Positions 8,777 to 17,095 of a stretch of 64,000 nucleotides of DNA are shown one piece after another (position 1 is the stretch's first letter; every line of letters begins with the position of its first letter). The position numbers and the translations under genes are program-made. The stretch is from Roseicyclus sp965662675 (lineage in GTDB: Bacteria; Pseudomonadota; Alphaproteobacteria; Rhodobacterales; Rhodobacteraceae), in NCBI RefSeq assembly GCF_965662675.1, contig NZ_CBFIIK010000004.1, positions 30,510 to 94,509 on the forward strand, in the 5' to 3' direction. The notes below the pieces were generated by a model. It did not search any database. It was not told where the DNA came from and saw only the letters and a list, made by a program, of their open reading frames with translations.

Positions 8777-10200
8777 GCGTACTCAAGCGCATATCGATCC
8801 GGTATCTGCCTTTCGCGGATGCGGCGTCCGACGATTTCCCGCTCGGGCAGTTGTTGCGCTTGTCGTTGTTTCAGGTCTCGGTCGGCATGGCGATGGTCTT
8901 GCTCTTGGGTACGCTGAACCGGGTGATGATCGTCGAATTGAAGGTCTCGGCCTTCCTTGTTGCGGCCATGGTCGCGCTGCCGGTGCTGATCGCCCCGTTC
9001 CGCGCGCTGTTGGGCTTCAAATCCGACACCTACAAATCCGCCATCGGCTGGAAGCGTATTCCCTATCTGTGGTTTGGCACGCTGTGGCAGTTCGGTGGCC
9101 TTGCGATCATGCCCGCAGCCCTGTTGGTGTTGGGCGGTGATGTCACGCAGGTGCGCTATGACATCCCCTTTGCCGGTGAGGCGCTTGCGGCGCTGGCGTT
9201 CTTGATGACTGGTCTTGGCATGCATATGACCCAGACCGCGGGTCTGGCCTTGGCCGCCGACCGTGCCACCGACGAGACGCGCCCGCGTGTCGTTGCCCTG
9301 CTTTATGTGATGCTGCTGTTGGGGATGGCGGTGTCTTCCTTGGTCATCGGCTATTTGCTGCGGGAATTCACGGCGCTGGAACTGATCGGCGTCGTCCAGG
9401 GCGCCGCGGTCGTCACGCTGCTGCTCAATGTCATTGCGCTGTGGAAGCAAGAGCGCGTCCGCCCGATGAGCCGTGCCGAGCGTGCGCAGCCAGGCCCGAG
9501 TTTCCGCGATGCATGGGCCGATTACGCCGCGGGCGGCACCGCCGGGCGGCTATTGCTCGTGGTGTTTCTGGGCACCATGGCCTTCAACATGCAAGATGTG
9601 TTGCTCGAACCTTATGGCGGCGAGATCTTGGGTCTGAGCGTGTCGTCGACGACGCTTTTGACCGCAAGCTGGGCGATAGGTGCGCTGGTGGGCTTTGCCT
9701 TGGCCGCGAAATGGCTGGCCGAGGGGATGAACCCCTACCGCATGGGCGCGCGCGGTATTCTGGCGGGGCTTGCAGCTTTTTCCGCCGTGATTTTCGCCAA
9801 CCCCATGGGCTCGCCCGAGATGTTTTTCACCGGCGCATGCCTGATCGGTTTCGGGGGTGGGCTGTTCGCTGTCTCGACCCTGACCGCTGCCATGACCATG
9901 CCTGCCGGAAAAGCCGGCCGTGGCCTTGCGCTGGGAGCTTGGGGGGCTGCGCAAGCGACGGCTGCGGGCCTGTCCACCGCCATCGGCGGGGGCTTGCGCG
10001 ACGTTGTGAACACGGCGGCGACCCAAGGCCATTTGGGTGTCGCGCTCAACGATGCGAGTACCGGTTACTCAGTCGTCTATCACCTCGAGATTTTTCTACT
10101 TTTCGTCACGCTTGTGGCCCTTGGGCCGCTTGTTCGTACTGCAACGACCAACAGGAACGGGGGGACCGGGAAGTTCGGACTCGCCGACCTTCCCACCTGA
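8773..10200 (+). CDS. lhaA: LhaA, light-harvesting complex 1 assembly protein (PucC family)
   Basis: LhaA is a major-facilitator-type membrane protein needed for normal assembly of the LH1 antenna around the reaction centre. The 475-residue protein is hydrophobic with about 12 predicted transmembrane segments and carries the family N-terminus (YLPFADAASDDFPLGQLLRL). The ATG at 8773 overlaps the bchM stop; a start 18 nt upstream is possible but lies further into bchM. It is followed after 27 nt by puhA, the usual order in purple bacteria. Confidence 0.93.
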   Translation: MSVLKRISIRYLPFADAASDDFPLGQLLRLSLFQVSVGMAMVLLLGTLNRVMIVELKVSAFLVAAMVALPVLIAPFRALLGFKSDTYKSAIGWKRIPYLWFGTLWQFGGLAIMPAALLVLGGDVTQVRYDIPFAGEALAALAFLMTGLGMHMTQTAGLALAADRATDETRPRVVALLYVMLLLGMAVSSLVIGYLLREFTALELIGVVQGAAVVTLLLNVIALWKQERVRPMSRAERAQPGPSFRDAWADYAAGGTAGRLLLVVFLGTMAFNMQDVLLEPYGGEILGLSVSSTTLLTASWAIGALVGFALAAKWLAEGMNPYRMGARGILAGLAAFSAVIFANPMGSPEMFFTGACLIGFGGGLFAVSTLTAAMTMPAGKAGRGLALGAWGAAQATAAGLSTAIGGGLRDVVNTAATQGHLGVALNDASTGYSVVYHLEIFLLFVTLVALGPLVRTATTNRNGGTGKFGLADLPT

Positions 10201-10227
10201 GACCGCCGAACCCGAGAGGATCTAACA

Positions 10228-11013
10228 ATGGAAGCTACATTCTTCGGCAATTTCGATCTTGCCAGCCTGTCTATCTGGCTGTTTTGGATCTTTTTCGCCC
10301 TGCTGATCTATTATCTGCAGACCGAGAACATGCGCGAGGGCTATCCGCTGGAAAACGAGGACGGCACCGCCGCTCCGAACCAGGGCCCCTTCCCCGTCCC
10401 CAACGCCAAGACCTTCAAGCTGATGCATGGGCGCGGCGAAGTCACCGTGCCCTCGGCCGAGAATGAGGACGCGCATCGCCGCACCGATCTTGCGATGGAG
10501 CGGTCAAGCTTCGGCACCAGCAATGGCTACCCCTATGACCCTGTCGGCGATGCGATGCTGGCGGGCGTTGGTTCGGGCGCTTGGACGCCGCGCCGCGATG
10601 TGCCGGAACTCGACGGTCACGGCCATGCCAAGATCGTGCCGATGGGCCAGACCGAAACCTTCCGCGTCTCGGCCGGGCGCGATCCGCGCGGCATGCCGGT
10701 TGTGGCCGGTGACGGCGCTGTGGTCGGGGCGATCAGCGATATGTGGGTCGACGCGCCCGAACAGCTGATCCGCTATCTCGAGATCGAGCTTGATGGCGAT
10801 CATGGCGGTGGCAAGCGGCTTGTGCCGATGACCTTCTGCCGGATCTGGGGCGGCAAGGTGAAGATCAATTCGATCTACGGCAAGCATTTCGCGGCTGTGC
10901 CTGTCACAAAATCCGGCACGCAGATCACCTTGCTCGAGGAAGAAAAGATCTCCGCCTACTACGGCGGCGGCATCCTCTACGCTTCTCAGGATCGTCTGGA
11001 CCCGCTCCTGTGA
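10228..11013 (+). CDS. puhA: Photosynthetic reaction centre H subunit
   Basis: PuhA caps the cytoplasmic face of the L/M reaction-centre core and helps proton delivery to QB. It has one N-terminal transmembrane helix (about residues 12-31, WLFWIFFALLIYYLQ) followed by the conserved TENMREGYPLE segment, then the cytoplasmic PRC-barrel-like domain. Length is 261 aa, the family norm. The start is preceded by GAGAGGA. A perfect 10-bp stem-loop follows 7 nt after the stop. The pufLM genes for the core are not in the window. Confidence 0.96.
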   Translation: MEATFFGNFDLASLSIWLFWIFFALLIYYLQTENMREGYPLENEDGTAAPNQGPFPVPNAKTFKLMHGRGEVTVPSAENEDAHRRTDLAMERSSFGTSNGYPYDPVGDAMLAGVGSGAWTPRRDVPELDGHGHAKIVPMGQTETFRVSAGRDPRGMPVVAGDGAVVGAISDMWVDAPEQLIRYLEIELDGDHGGGKRLVPMTFCRIWGGKVKINSIYGKHFAAVPVTKSGTQITLLEEEKISAYYGGGILYASQDRLDPLL

Positions 11014-11020
11014 CCAAAAG

Positions 11021-11049
11021 CCGGCGCGCGCTTCAGACCCGCGCGCCGG
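11021..11049 (+). other. Perfect 10-bp stem-loop between puhA and puhB
   Basis: CCGGCGCGCG and its exact complement CGCGCGCCGG enclose a 9-nt loop just after the puhA stop. There is no T-run after it, so it is not a standard terminator. Intercistronic hairpins that shield upstream mRNA from 3' exonucleases are well known in puf and puc transcripts of purple bacteria. A similar role for puhA is inferred. Confidence 0.8.
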
Positions 11050-11077
11050 ACCACGACCGACGAAGGAGAAACGACCG

Positions 11078-11722
11078 ATGTCTCATGATCACGACGATTT
11101 CGCTACCGAACCTGTCCGCGGCCTTCCCGAGGAATTGCCGTTAGGTGAAGAGATTTTGTGGCAAGGCCAGCCAAGCTGGTGGCAACTTGCGCGCGAAAGC
11201 CTGAATTTCTGGTGGGTGGCTGGATATTTTACCTTTTTGTTCGCATGGCGCACCATCGGCGGGGCCGCGACAGAAAGCTGGGCCGACAGCGCCACGGCGG
11301 CGTCCTTCTTCCTTGTGTTGGGGCTGATCGTTTGCGCGATTCTGGCACTGGTCGCGCTGATGCAGGCCAAGGCGACGGTTTACACCATTACCAACAAGCG
11401 CGTCGCGATGCGCATCGGTGCGGCGCTGACCATGACGCTGAACCTGCCCTTCAAGAAGATCGCCAATGCCGATCTCGGCGTACGCAAGAACGGCACCGGC
11501 ACAATCGCGCTGGAGTTGATGGAGGATGACGGCGCGCGGCTGTCCTACATCCTGACATGGCCGCATGTGCGCCCATGGAAGATGAAACAGACCCAGCCCG
11601 CGCTGCGTTGCATCCCCGATGTCCGCAAGGTCGCCGCGATCTTGGCCGAAGCGGCGGAAACCGCTGTGTCCGAACCTGTCATCGAACGCGCGCCGGCCCA
11701 TCAGCCGGTCGCGGCGGAGTAA
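11078..11722 (+). CDS. puhB: PuhB, photosynthetic complex assembly protein
   Basis: PuhB is a membrane protein that helps reaction-centre assembly in Rhodobacter. The 214-residue protein has two transmembrane segments (about residues 43-60 and 70-95) followed by a region like a bacterial PH domain (VYTITNKRVAMRIG). Its place right after puhA matches the conserved puhABC order. A strong site, AAGGAG, precedes the ATG. No enzyme motif is seen. Confidence 0.9.
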   Translation: MSHDHDDFATEPVRGLPEELPLGEEILWQGQPSWWQLARESLNFWWVAGYFTFLFAWRTIGGAATESWADSATAASFFLVLGLIVCAILALVALMQAKATVYTITNKRVAMRIGAALTMTLNLPFKKIANADLGVRKNGTGTIALELMEDDGARLSYILTWPHVRPWKMKQTQPALRCIPDVRKVAAILAEAAETAVSEPVIERAPAHQPVAAE

Positions 11723-11727
11723 GCGCA

Positions 11728-12216
11728 ATGGCCTATACCCGTAGCTACAACAAGCATGAGCAAAAGCTGGTCGAACGCGACAAGGAGATGGTGCCAACCA
11801 TCCTTGTGCGCGCGATGTTCGTTCTTTGCATCTGTGTTTTGATCATCGTCGCCTATGCGCGGCTGACCGATCGCCCGCTCGAGGCGATGCCGCCATCCGA
11901 GGCCGAGGTGCCACCTGTGGCCGAGCGGATGATCCGGATTTTCGGACAGATGGACGGCTCCGCCCGCGTGCTGGACGTCAACGGCTCCCTGATCGTCGAT
12001 CTGGGGCCGACAGAAGGCGGCTTTGTCGCCGGAATCTATCGCGTGCTGGAGCGCGAGCGGGGGGCCGTCGGCCTTTCCGCATCGGAGCCTATCCGGTTGG
12101 TGCGTTTTTCAGACGGACGCATCGGGCTTCGTGACGAGCTGACCGATTTCCGGGCCGAGCTTTTCGGCTTTGGGGCGGACAACGAGCGGGTGTTCGCCCG
12201 CATGCTGGAGGAATGA
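11728..12216 (+). CDS. puhC: PuhC, photosynthetic complex assembly protein
   Basis: PuhC affects assembly of the reaction centre-LH1 complex in Rhodobacter capsulatus. The 162-residue length equals that of the known orf162b product. One N-terminal transmembrane helix (about residues 25-45) is followed by a periplasmic domain. The start at 11728, 5 nt after the puhB stop, was chosen over longer in-frame extensions that would run through puhB. The next gene begins 3 nt after its stop. Confidence 0.88.
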   Translation: MAYTRSYNKHEQKLVERDKEMVPTILVRAMFVLCICVLIIVAYARLTDRPLEAMPPSEAEVPPVAERMIRIFGQMDGSARVLDVNGSLIVDLGPTEGGFVAGIYRVLERERGAVGLSASEPIRLVRFSDGRIGLRDELTDFRAELFGFGADNERVFARMLEE

Positions 12217-12219
12217 CCA

Positions 12220-12516
12220 ATGGGATGGCTCACAAGAGATTTTGAAACAGCACCTTGCGAAGTGGAGGTCAGCCACCGCTTCGACAGCTTGCATGCACAT
12301 GTGAAATTTCTGAACGGGGCGGTAATCAACCCCGGTGACGAGGTGCAGGTGCAGGGCCCGCCGGTGATGGCGCCTTATGGCGAGGTGATCCGCGAACAGC
12401 GCATCGCCCGGATCACGCGCGCCAGCAAACTCGAACAGATCTGGACCCGGATGACCGGCGATTTCGAATTCATGGAGCTGTGCGAGTTTTCGTTTAGCGA
12501 GGAGGTTTCGCTATGA
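12220..12516 (+). CDS. Conserved small protein between puhC and acsF, function unknown
   Basis: The 98-residue soluble protein has no membrane segment and no motif I can assign. It begins MGWLTRDFETAPCEVEVSH and has a β-rich middle (INPGDEVQVQGPPV) and a charged C-terminal half. It starts 3 nt after puhC, and its TGA overlaps the acsF ATG by 4 nt, so it is almost certainly co-translated with acsF. Position suggests a role with the AcsF cyclase or in complex assembly, but that is inference. Some purple bacteria carry a small gene in this place; I do not assign it a puh letter. Confidence 0.8.
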   Translation: MGWLTRDFETAPCEVEVSHRFDSLHAHVKFLNGAVINPGDEVQVQGPPVMAPYGEVIREQRIARITRASKLEQIWTRMTGDFEFMELCEFSFSEEVSL

Positions 12517-13628
12517 AAGACATGACCCATTCCGCCGACGCCACCACCGTCGAAGAGGCGCTGGCCGCCGACAACCATCAAGGCATCGTCGATAGCGAGG
12601 GTGCGACGGCGCTCGCGATGCAGAACACGCTTTTGACGCCACGCTTTTACACCACCGATTTCGACGAGATGGACGCCATCGATGTCAGCCCGGTTCGCAA
12701 GGACTGGGACCTGTTGATCGACCAGATGAAAAGCGACCCGAACAGGGGGCATTTCAAGAAGAACGAAGATTGGGATCATGTCGATTGGGACGGGATGGAG
12801 CCCAAGCTCAAGGCCGAGTTCATCGATTTTCTAGTCTCGTCCTGCACCGCCGAGTTTTCGGGCTGTGTGCTGTACAAGGAGATGAAGCGGCGCGGCAACA
12901 ACGAGGATATCGTGACGCTGTTCCAGCTTATGGCGCGCGACGAGGCGCGGCATGCGGGCTTTATCAACGATGCGCTGCGCGAGGCGGGCATTGCCGTGAA
13001 CCTCGGGTTTCTCACGCAAAAGAAGAAATACACCTATTTCCGGCCCAAATTCATCTACTACGCCACCTACCTGTCGGAAAAGATCGGCTACGCCCGCTAC
13101 ATCACCATCTATCGCCATCTCGAGGCGAACCCCGAGTTGCGCTTCCACCCGATCTTCAAGTGGTTCAAGGAGTGGTGCAACGACGAGTTCAGCCATGGCG
13201 AGGCTTTTGCCCTGCTGATGAAGACCGATCCGAAGCTGACCCAAAGCTTCAGCAACAAGCTTTGGATCAAGTTCTTCCTCACGGCGGTCTATTCCACCAT
13301 GTATGTGCGCGATCACCAGCGCCCGGCGTTTCACGCGGCCCTTGGCGTCGACCCGGATTGGTACGCCCATGAGGTGTTCACCAAGACATCCGAGATCTCG
13401 AAACAGGTGTTCCCGATCACGCTCGATATCGATCACCCGCGTTGGCAGAAGGGCTTGGTCGCGATGCAGCGCGCCAATGCTGATCTGGCAATGGCGAAAA
13501 AGTCGGGCAATTGGGTCAAGCGCATCGGTGCCACCGCGCGCGCGGCCACCGCCTTTGTCAGCCTGTTGACCATCCCTGCGGTCAAGCATCGCGTTCCGGC
13601 CTCGACCCGGTTGGAGCCCGCGTATTGA
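12513..13628 (+). CDS. acsF: Aerobic Mg-protoporphyrin IX monomethyl ester cyclase
   Basis: AcsF is the O2-dependent di-iron cyclase that forms the isocyclic E ring of bacteriochlorophyll. The 371-residue protein carries carboxylate/His iron-ligand motifs of the family, for example EMKRR and DEARHAGF around residues 128-150, and a later EFSHGEAF segment. Its presence, and the lack of a BchE radical-SAM cyclase here, point to pigment synthesis in the presence of oxygen. Its start overlaps the upstream 98-aa gene (ATGA) and its stop shares one base with the puhE start (TGATG). Confidence 0.95.
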   Translation: MKDMTHSADATTVEEALAADNHQGIVDSEGATALAMQNTLLTPRFYTTDFDEMDAIDVSPVRKDWDLLIDQMKSDPNRGHFKKNEDWDHVDWDGMEPKLKAEFIDFLVSSCTAEFSGCVLYKEMKRRGNNEDIVTLFQLMARDEARHAGFINDALREAGIAVNLGFLTQKKKYTYFRPKFIYYATYLSEKIGYARYITIYRHLEANPELRFHPIFKWFKEWCNDEFSHGEAFALLMKTDPKLTQSFSNKLWIKFFLTAVYSTMYVRDHQRPAFHAALGVDPDWYAHEVFTKTSEISKQVFPITLDIDHPRWQKGLVAMQRANADLAMAKKSGNWVKRIGATARAATAFVSLLTIPAVKHRVPASTRLEPAY

Positions 13629-14440
13629 TGTTAGCCTCGCCTTGGATCGCGGCCCTTGTGGCCCTCTTTCTCTGGTGGTTCGCCACCGGGGCGATCCTTA
13701 TGGCTGTGCGGCGCGCGGATCGTGAAGGGGCGAAGGCGCGGCTTTGGGCTGTGCTTTGGAACCTGCCGTTTTTGCTTTTGGGCGGCTTTGGCTTTCTCGA
13801 CACGCTGGGCAATGACAGCGTAGCGGGGGTCTATGTCGGCTTCTTGTCCGCGTTGGCGCTTTGGGGCTGGATCGAACTGGCCTTTCTGACCGGGGTGATC
13901 ACCGGGCCGGTGCGCCACCCGCTCAAGGATGGTGTGCGGGAATGGGAACGCTTCATCCGTGCATGGGGCACCATCGCCTATCATGAAATGCTTTTGGCCT
14001 TCACGCTTCTGGGCATGATCTTGGCCAGCTACGGCGCCGAAAACAAGTTCGGCATGTGGACCTTCGCGGTGCTGTTCGCCGCGCGCGTCTCGGCCAAGCT
14101 CAACCTCTTTCTCGGGGTCCGCAAGATCAATGTGGAGTTCCTCCCCGAGCATCTGAACCACCTGCCCAGCCATTTCCGCATCGCGCGGATGAACTGGCTG
14201 TTCCCGATCTCGATCACCGCGCTCAGTTTCGCGGTGGCCTGTTTTCTGGAGCGGATCTGGGCGGTCGAAACGCAGGCTGACATCGTCGGCTTTGCCCTAT
14301 TGAGCGCGCTTACCGCGCTCGCCCTGCTGGAGCATTGGTTCATGGTGCTTCCGCTTCCTGACGAAAAACTTTGGCGCTGGATGCTTGCAGAGCGGACGGT
14401 GCCGAACCAAGCCATCAAGACAAGCGAGGATGCCCGATGA
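13628..14440 (+). CDS. puhE: PuhE-type photosynthetic complex protein
   Basis: The 270-residue integral membrane protein has about seven hydrophobic segments. It resembles PuhE (orf274 of Rhodobacter capsulatus), which modulates bacteriochlorophyll production and sits in the same puh-acsF-hemA region. The ATG at 13628 overlaps the acsF stop by one base and was preferred over an in-frame extension into acsF. Its TGA overlaps the hemA ATG by 4 nt, joining membrane assembly genes to the first tetrapyrrole step. Confidence 0.87.
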   Translation: MLASPWIAALVALFLWWFATGAILMAVRRADREGAKARLWAVLWNLPFLLLGGFGFLDTLGNDSVAGVYVGFLSALALWGWIELAFLTGVITGPVRHPLKDGVREWERFIRAWGTIAYHEMLLAFTLLGMILASYGAENKFGMWTFAVLFAARVSAKLNLFLGVRKINVEFLPEHLNHLPSHFRIARMNWLFPISITALSFAVACFLERIWAVETQADIVGFALLSALTALALLEHWFMVLPLPDEKLWRWMLAERTVPNQAIKTSEDAR

Positions 14441-15648
14441 ACTTTGACAAGCTGTTCCAATCCCAGCTCGATCAACTCAAGCAGGAGGGCAATTATCGCG
14501 TTTTTGCCGAACTTCAGCGTAAATGCGGGGCGTTTCCCCGCGTCAAGAACCACTCCCACGGTCAAGACGAGGTCACCGTGTGGTGTTCCAATGACTATCT
14601 GGGCATGGGCCAGCACCCTGCGGTGATCGGCGCCATGGTCGAGACCGTGCAGGAATGCGGCACCGGGGCGGGGGGGACGCGCAACATTTCGGGCAATGCG
14701 TGGCACCACAAGCAGCTCGAGGCCGAGTTGGCCGATCTGCATGGCAAGGAAGCGGCGCTGTTGTTCACCTCGGGCTATGTCTCGAACTGGGCGGCGCTTT
14801 CGACGCTTGGGTCGCGCTTGCCCAATGCGGTGATCTTGTCGGATGAGTTGAACCACGCCTCGATGATCGAGGGCATCCGCCATGCGCGCTGCCAAAAGGT
14901 CATCTGGAAGCACAACGACCCCGCCGATCTGGACCGCAAGTTGGCGGCGCTGCCTGCCAATGCGACCAAGATCGTCGCTTTTGAATCCGTCTATTCGATG
15001 GATGGCGATATTGCCCCGATCAAGGAAATCCTCGATGTCTGCGAGCGTCACGGCGCGATGTCCTATATCGACGAGGTGCATGCCGTGGGCATGTATGGTC
15101 CGCGCGGCGGCGGTGTCGCCGAACGCGAAGGGCTGATGGACCGGATCACGCTGATCGAGGGAACGCTGGGCAAGGCCTATGGCGTCGTCGGCGGTTATGT
15201 CACCGGTAGTAACGCGCTGGTCGATTTCATCCGAAGCTTTGCCAGCGGCTTCATCTTCACCACCGCATTGCCGCCTGCCGTGGCCGCCGCCGCCACCGCG
15301 TCGATCCGGCATCTCAAGCAAAGCTCTTATGAGCGCGACATGCAAAAGCGGCAGGTCGCACGCCTGCGCGCGCGTCTGGACGCCGAGGGTATCCCGCACG
15401 AGATGAATGACAGCCACATCATCCCCGTGATGGTGAAAGACCCGGTCAAATGCCGGATGCTGTCGGACATCTTGATGGACCAGTTCGGCATCTATGTGCA
15501 GCCGATCAACTACCCCACCGTGCCCAAGGGAACCGAGCGCTTGCGCTTTACCCCCGGCCCGCTGCACAGCGACGAAGATATCGAATATCTTGTCTTGGCG
15601 CTCAAGACCTTGTGGAAACAATGCGCCATCGCCCACGCAGTCGCATGA
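14437..15648 (+). CDS. hemA: 5-aminolevulinate synthase
   Basis: HemA joins glycine and succinyl-CoA to 5-aminolevulinate, the first and rate-setting step of tetrapyrrole synthesis in alphaproteobacteria. The 403-residue PLP enzyme shows the substrate/cofactor motifs NDYLGMG near the N-terminus, SYIDEVHAVGMYG in the middle, and the Schiff-base lysine in EGTLGKAYG. It overlaps puhE by 4 nt, so its expression is probably tied to the photosynthesis operon. Whether a second copy exists elsewhere is not visible here. Confidence 0.95.
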   Translation: MNFDKLFQSQLDQLKQEGNYRVFAELQRKCGAFPRVKNHSHGQDEVTVWCSNDYLGMGQHPAVIGAMVETVQECGTGAGGTRNISGNAWHHKQLEAELADLHGKEAALLFTSGYVSNWAALSTLGSRLPNAVILSDELNHASMIEGIRHARCQKVIWKHNDPADLDRKLAALPANATKIVAFESVYSMDGDIAPIKEILDVCERHGAMSYIDEVHAVGMYGPRGGGVAEREGLMDRITLIEGTLGKAYGVVGGYVTGSNALVDFIRSFASGFIFTTALPPAVAAAATASIRHLKQSSYERDMQKRQVARLRARLDAEGIPHEMNDSHIIPVMVKDPVKCRMLSDILMDQFGIYVQPINYPTVPKGTERLRFTPGPLHSDEDIEYLVLALKTLWKQCAIAHAVA

Positions 15649-15727
15649 TTTTGAAAAAAAGCACTGGACCCTAGCAGGATCGACATAGTTTATCCCAGGT
15701 GAGACCATACAGAAGGGAGACTACCTG

Positions 15728-16171
15728 ATGAGTCGCAAAATCGTGCTCGCTGCTGCTGCTTTGCTTTTGTCGGCACCGATGGCCATGGCTGATGCCCATG
15801 CCGCTTCCGGTGATGCGGCGGCAGGCGAACGTGTGTTCAACCAGTGCGTGGCCTGCCACGTCGTGCAAAACGAGGCCGGCGAAACCTTGGCTGGCCGCAA
15901 CGCTCGCACCGGCCCGAACCTTTACGGGATCGCAGGCAAGACTTGGGCCCATATCGAGGATTTCCGCTGGTCGCCCGGCATGACGGCATTGAAGGATGCC
16001 GGCATTCTGGTGACCGAGGAAAGCTTTGTCGCCTATGTCCAAGACCCCACCGGCTATATCCGCGAGGCGACGGGCAACAACTCTGCTCGTGGCGCGATGA
16101 GCTTCCGCGTCCGCTCCGAAGCGGATGCGCTCAACGTCTATGCCTACATCGTGTCGCTCGCGGCCGAGTAA
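15728..16171 (+). CDS. cycA: Cytochrome c2
   Basis: This is a soluble periplasmic class I cytochrome that re-reduces the photo-oxidised reaction centre and also serves respiration. A signal peptide (residues 1-21, ending AMA) precedes the haem motif C40-V-A-C43-H44. The axial Met is probably in the GAMSFRV segment near the C-terminus. GAAGGGAG lies before the ATG. The 79-nt gap from hemA suggests it may have its own promoter, though none is clear by eye. A hairpin terminator follows. Confidence 0.94.
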   Translation: MSRKIVLAAAALLLSAPMAMADAHAASGDAAAGERVFNQCVACHVVQNEAGETLAGRNARTGPNLYGIAGKTWAHIEDFRWSPGMTALKDAGILVTEESFVAYVQDPTGYIREATGNNSARGAMSFRVRSEADALNVYAYIVSLAAE

Positions 16172-16210
16172 GCGGTTGATTTAGGGTTTCTTGACGGCAA
16201 CCCGGACAGA

Positions 16211-16235
16211 GGGCGCCCCGATGGGCGCCCTTTTT
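16211..16235 (+). terminator. Rho-independent terminator after cycA
   Basis: A perfect GGGCGCC / GGCGCCC type stem with a short CGAT-containing loop is followed by TTTTT. It ends the 16-kb plus-strand run and touches the 3' end of the convergent bchO. Confidence 0.85.
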
Positions 16236-17095
16236 CATGTCGCGGCGATGAAGTGCCTGATCTCGGCCAAGACGCGGGCAGGTGCCTCTTCATGCGCGAG
16301 ATGACCGATCCCTGGCAGAATGATCAGCTTGGCATGCGGCATGATCTGCGCGGCGCGTTCCGCCACCCTTGAGGGCACGGCGGCGTCGTTTTCGCCGTGG
16401 ATGAAAAGCGTTGGCGTGGTGATCGACGGCAGCGCCGCGTTCAAGGCATCGAGCGACCATTGCGCCATCATTGCCAGCGTTCCGTCGACATGGGCGCGCC
16501 GCCCGATCAGATGGGCGTAGCGTGCCAGCCCGACCTCATCCAGAGTGGTGCCAGCCGAGGTCAGGATCGCGCGCACTTGCGCCACCCCACGCCCGCCCTG
16601 CGCGATCAAAAGCCCGGTGAAGGGGTTGAGCGCCAGCATTTTTGCCATGACCGGAAAAAGCCAGCCAGCGGTGCCTTGGAAATTCTCGAGGGCGCCATTG
16701 ATGATGACCAGATGTGCCGCTGAAATCAGACCCTGATGCGCCAATTCGAGACTGACGGCACCACCCGCCGAATGCCCGATCACAAGGCGCGGCGACCAGC
16801 CTTGTTGCTCACAAAGACCGGCGATATCGCGCGCTACATCCCCGAGACGCGCCCGCCCCTTGGGGCTTCGTGTCCAGCCATGGCCGGGCAGGTCCAGCGC
16901 GATGACGCGGTGATCACGGGCCAGATCGGGGATCAGCCCGGCCCAGCTGTGGCTGGATGCCCCCGCGCCATGCAGCAACAAGATGTCCGGCCCCGCCCCC
17001 ATGACCTGCACATGCCAGCGATGCGGCTTGGCCGCGATGATCTGGCTGTTCGCCGCATTCGGCCAGTCCGGCGGGGGCAGGTCTGCCGCGTTCAT
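16235..17095 (-). CDS. bchO: BchO, alpha/beta hydrolase of the Mg-chelatase operon
   Basis: BchO is a conserved alpha/beta-hydrolase encoded next to bchID in purple bacteria; its exact substrate is not settled. The 286-residue protein has the nucleophile elbow GHSAGG at about residues 109-114, an oxyanion segment LLHGAGASSHSW, and a late Asp/His pair (GENDAAVP, GIGHLAHEE). It is the last gene of the minus-strand crtA-bchI-bchD-bchO set, and its start overlaps the bchD stop by 4 nt. Confidence 0.9.
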   Translation of the reverse strand: MNAADLPPPDWPNAANSQIIAAKPHRWHVQVMGAGPDILLLHGAGASSHSWAGLIPDLARDHRVIALDLPGHGWTRSPKGRARLGDVARDIAGLCEQQGWSPRLVIGHSAGGAVSLELAHQGLISAAHLVIINGALENFQGTAGWLFPVMAKMLALNPFTGLLIAQGGRGVAQVRAILTSAGTTLDEVGLARYAHLIGRRAHVDGTLAMMAQWSLDALNAALPSITTPTLFIHGENDAAVPSRVAERAAQIMPHAKLIILPGIGHLAHEEAPARVLAEIRHFIAAT

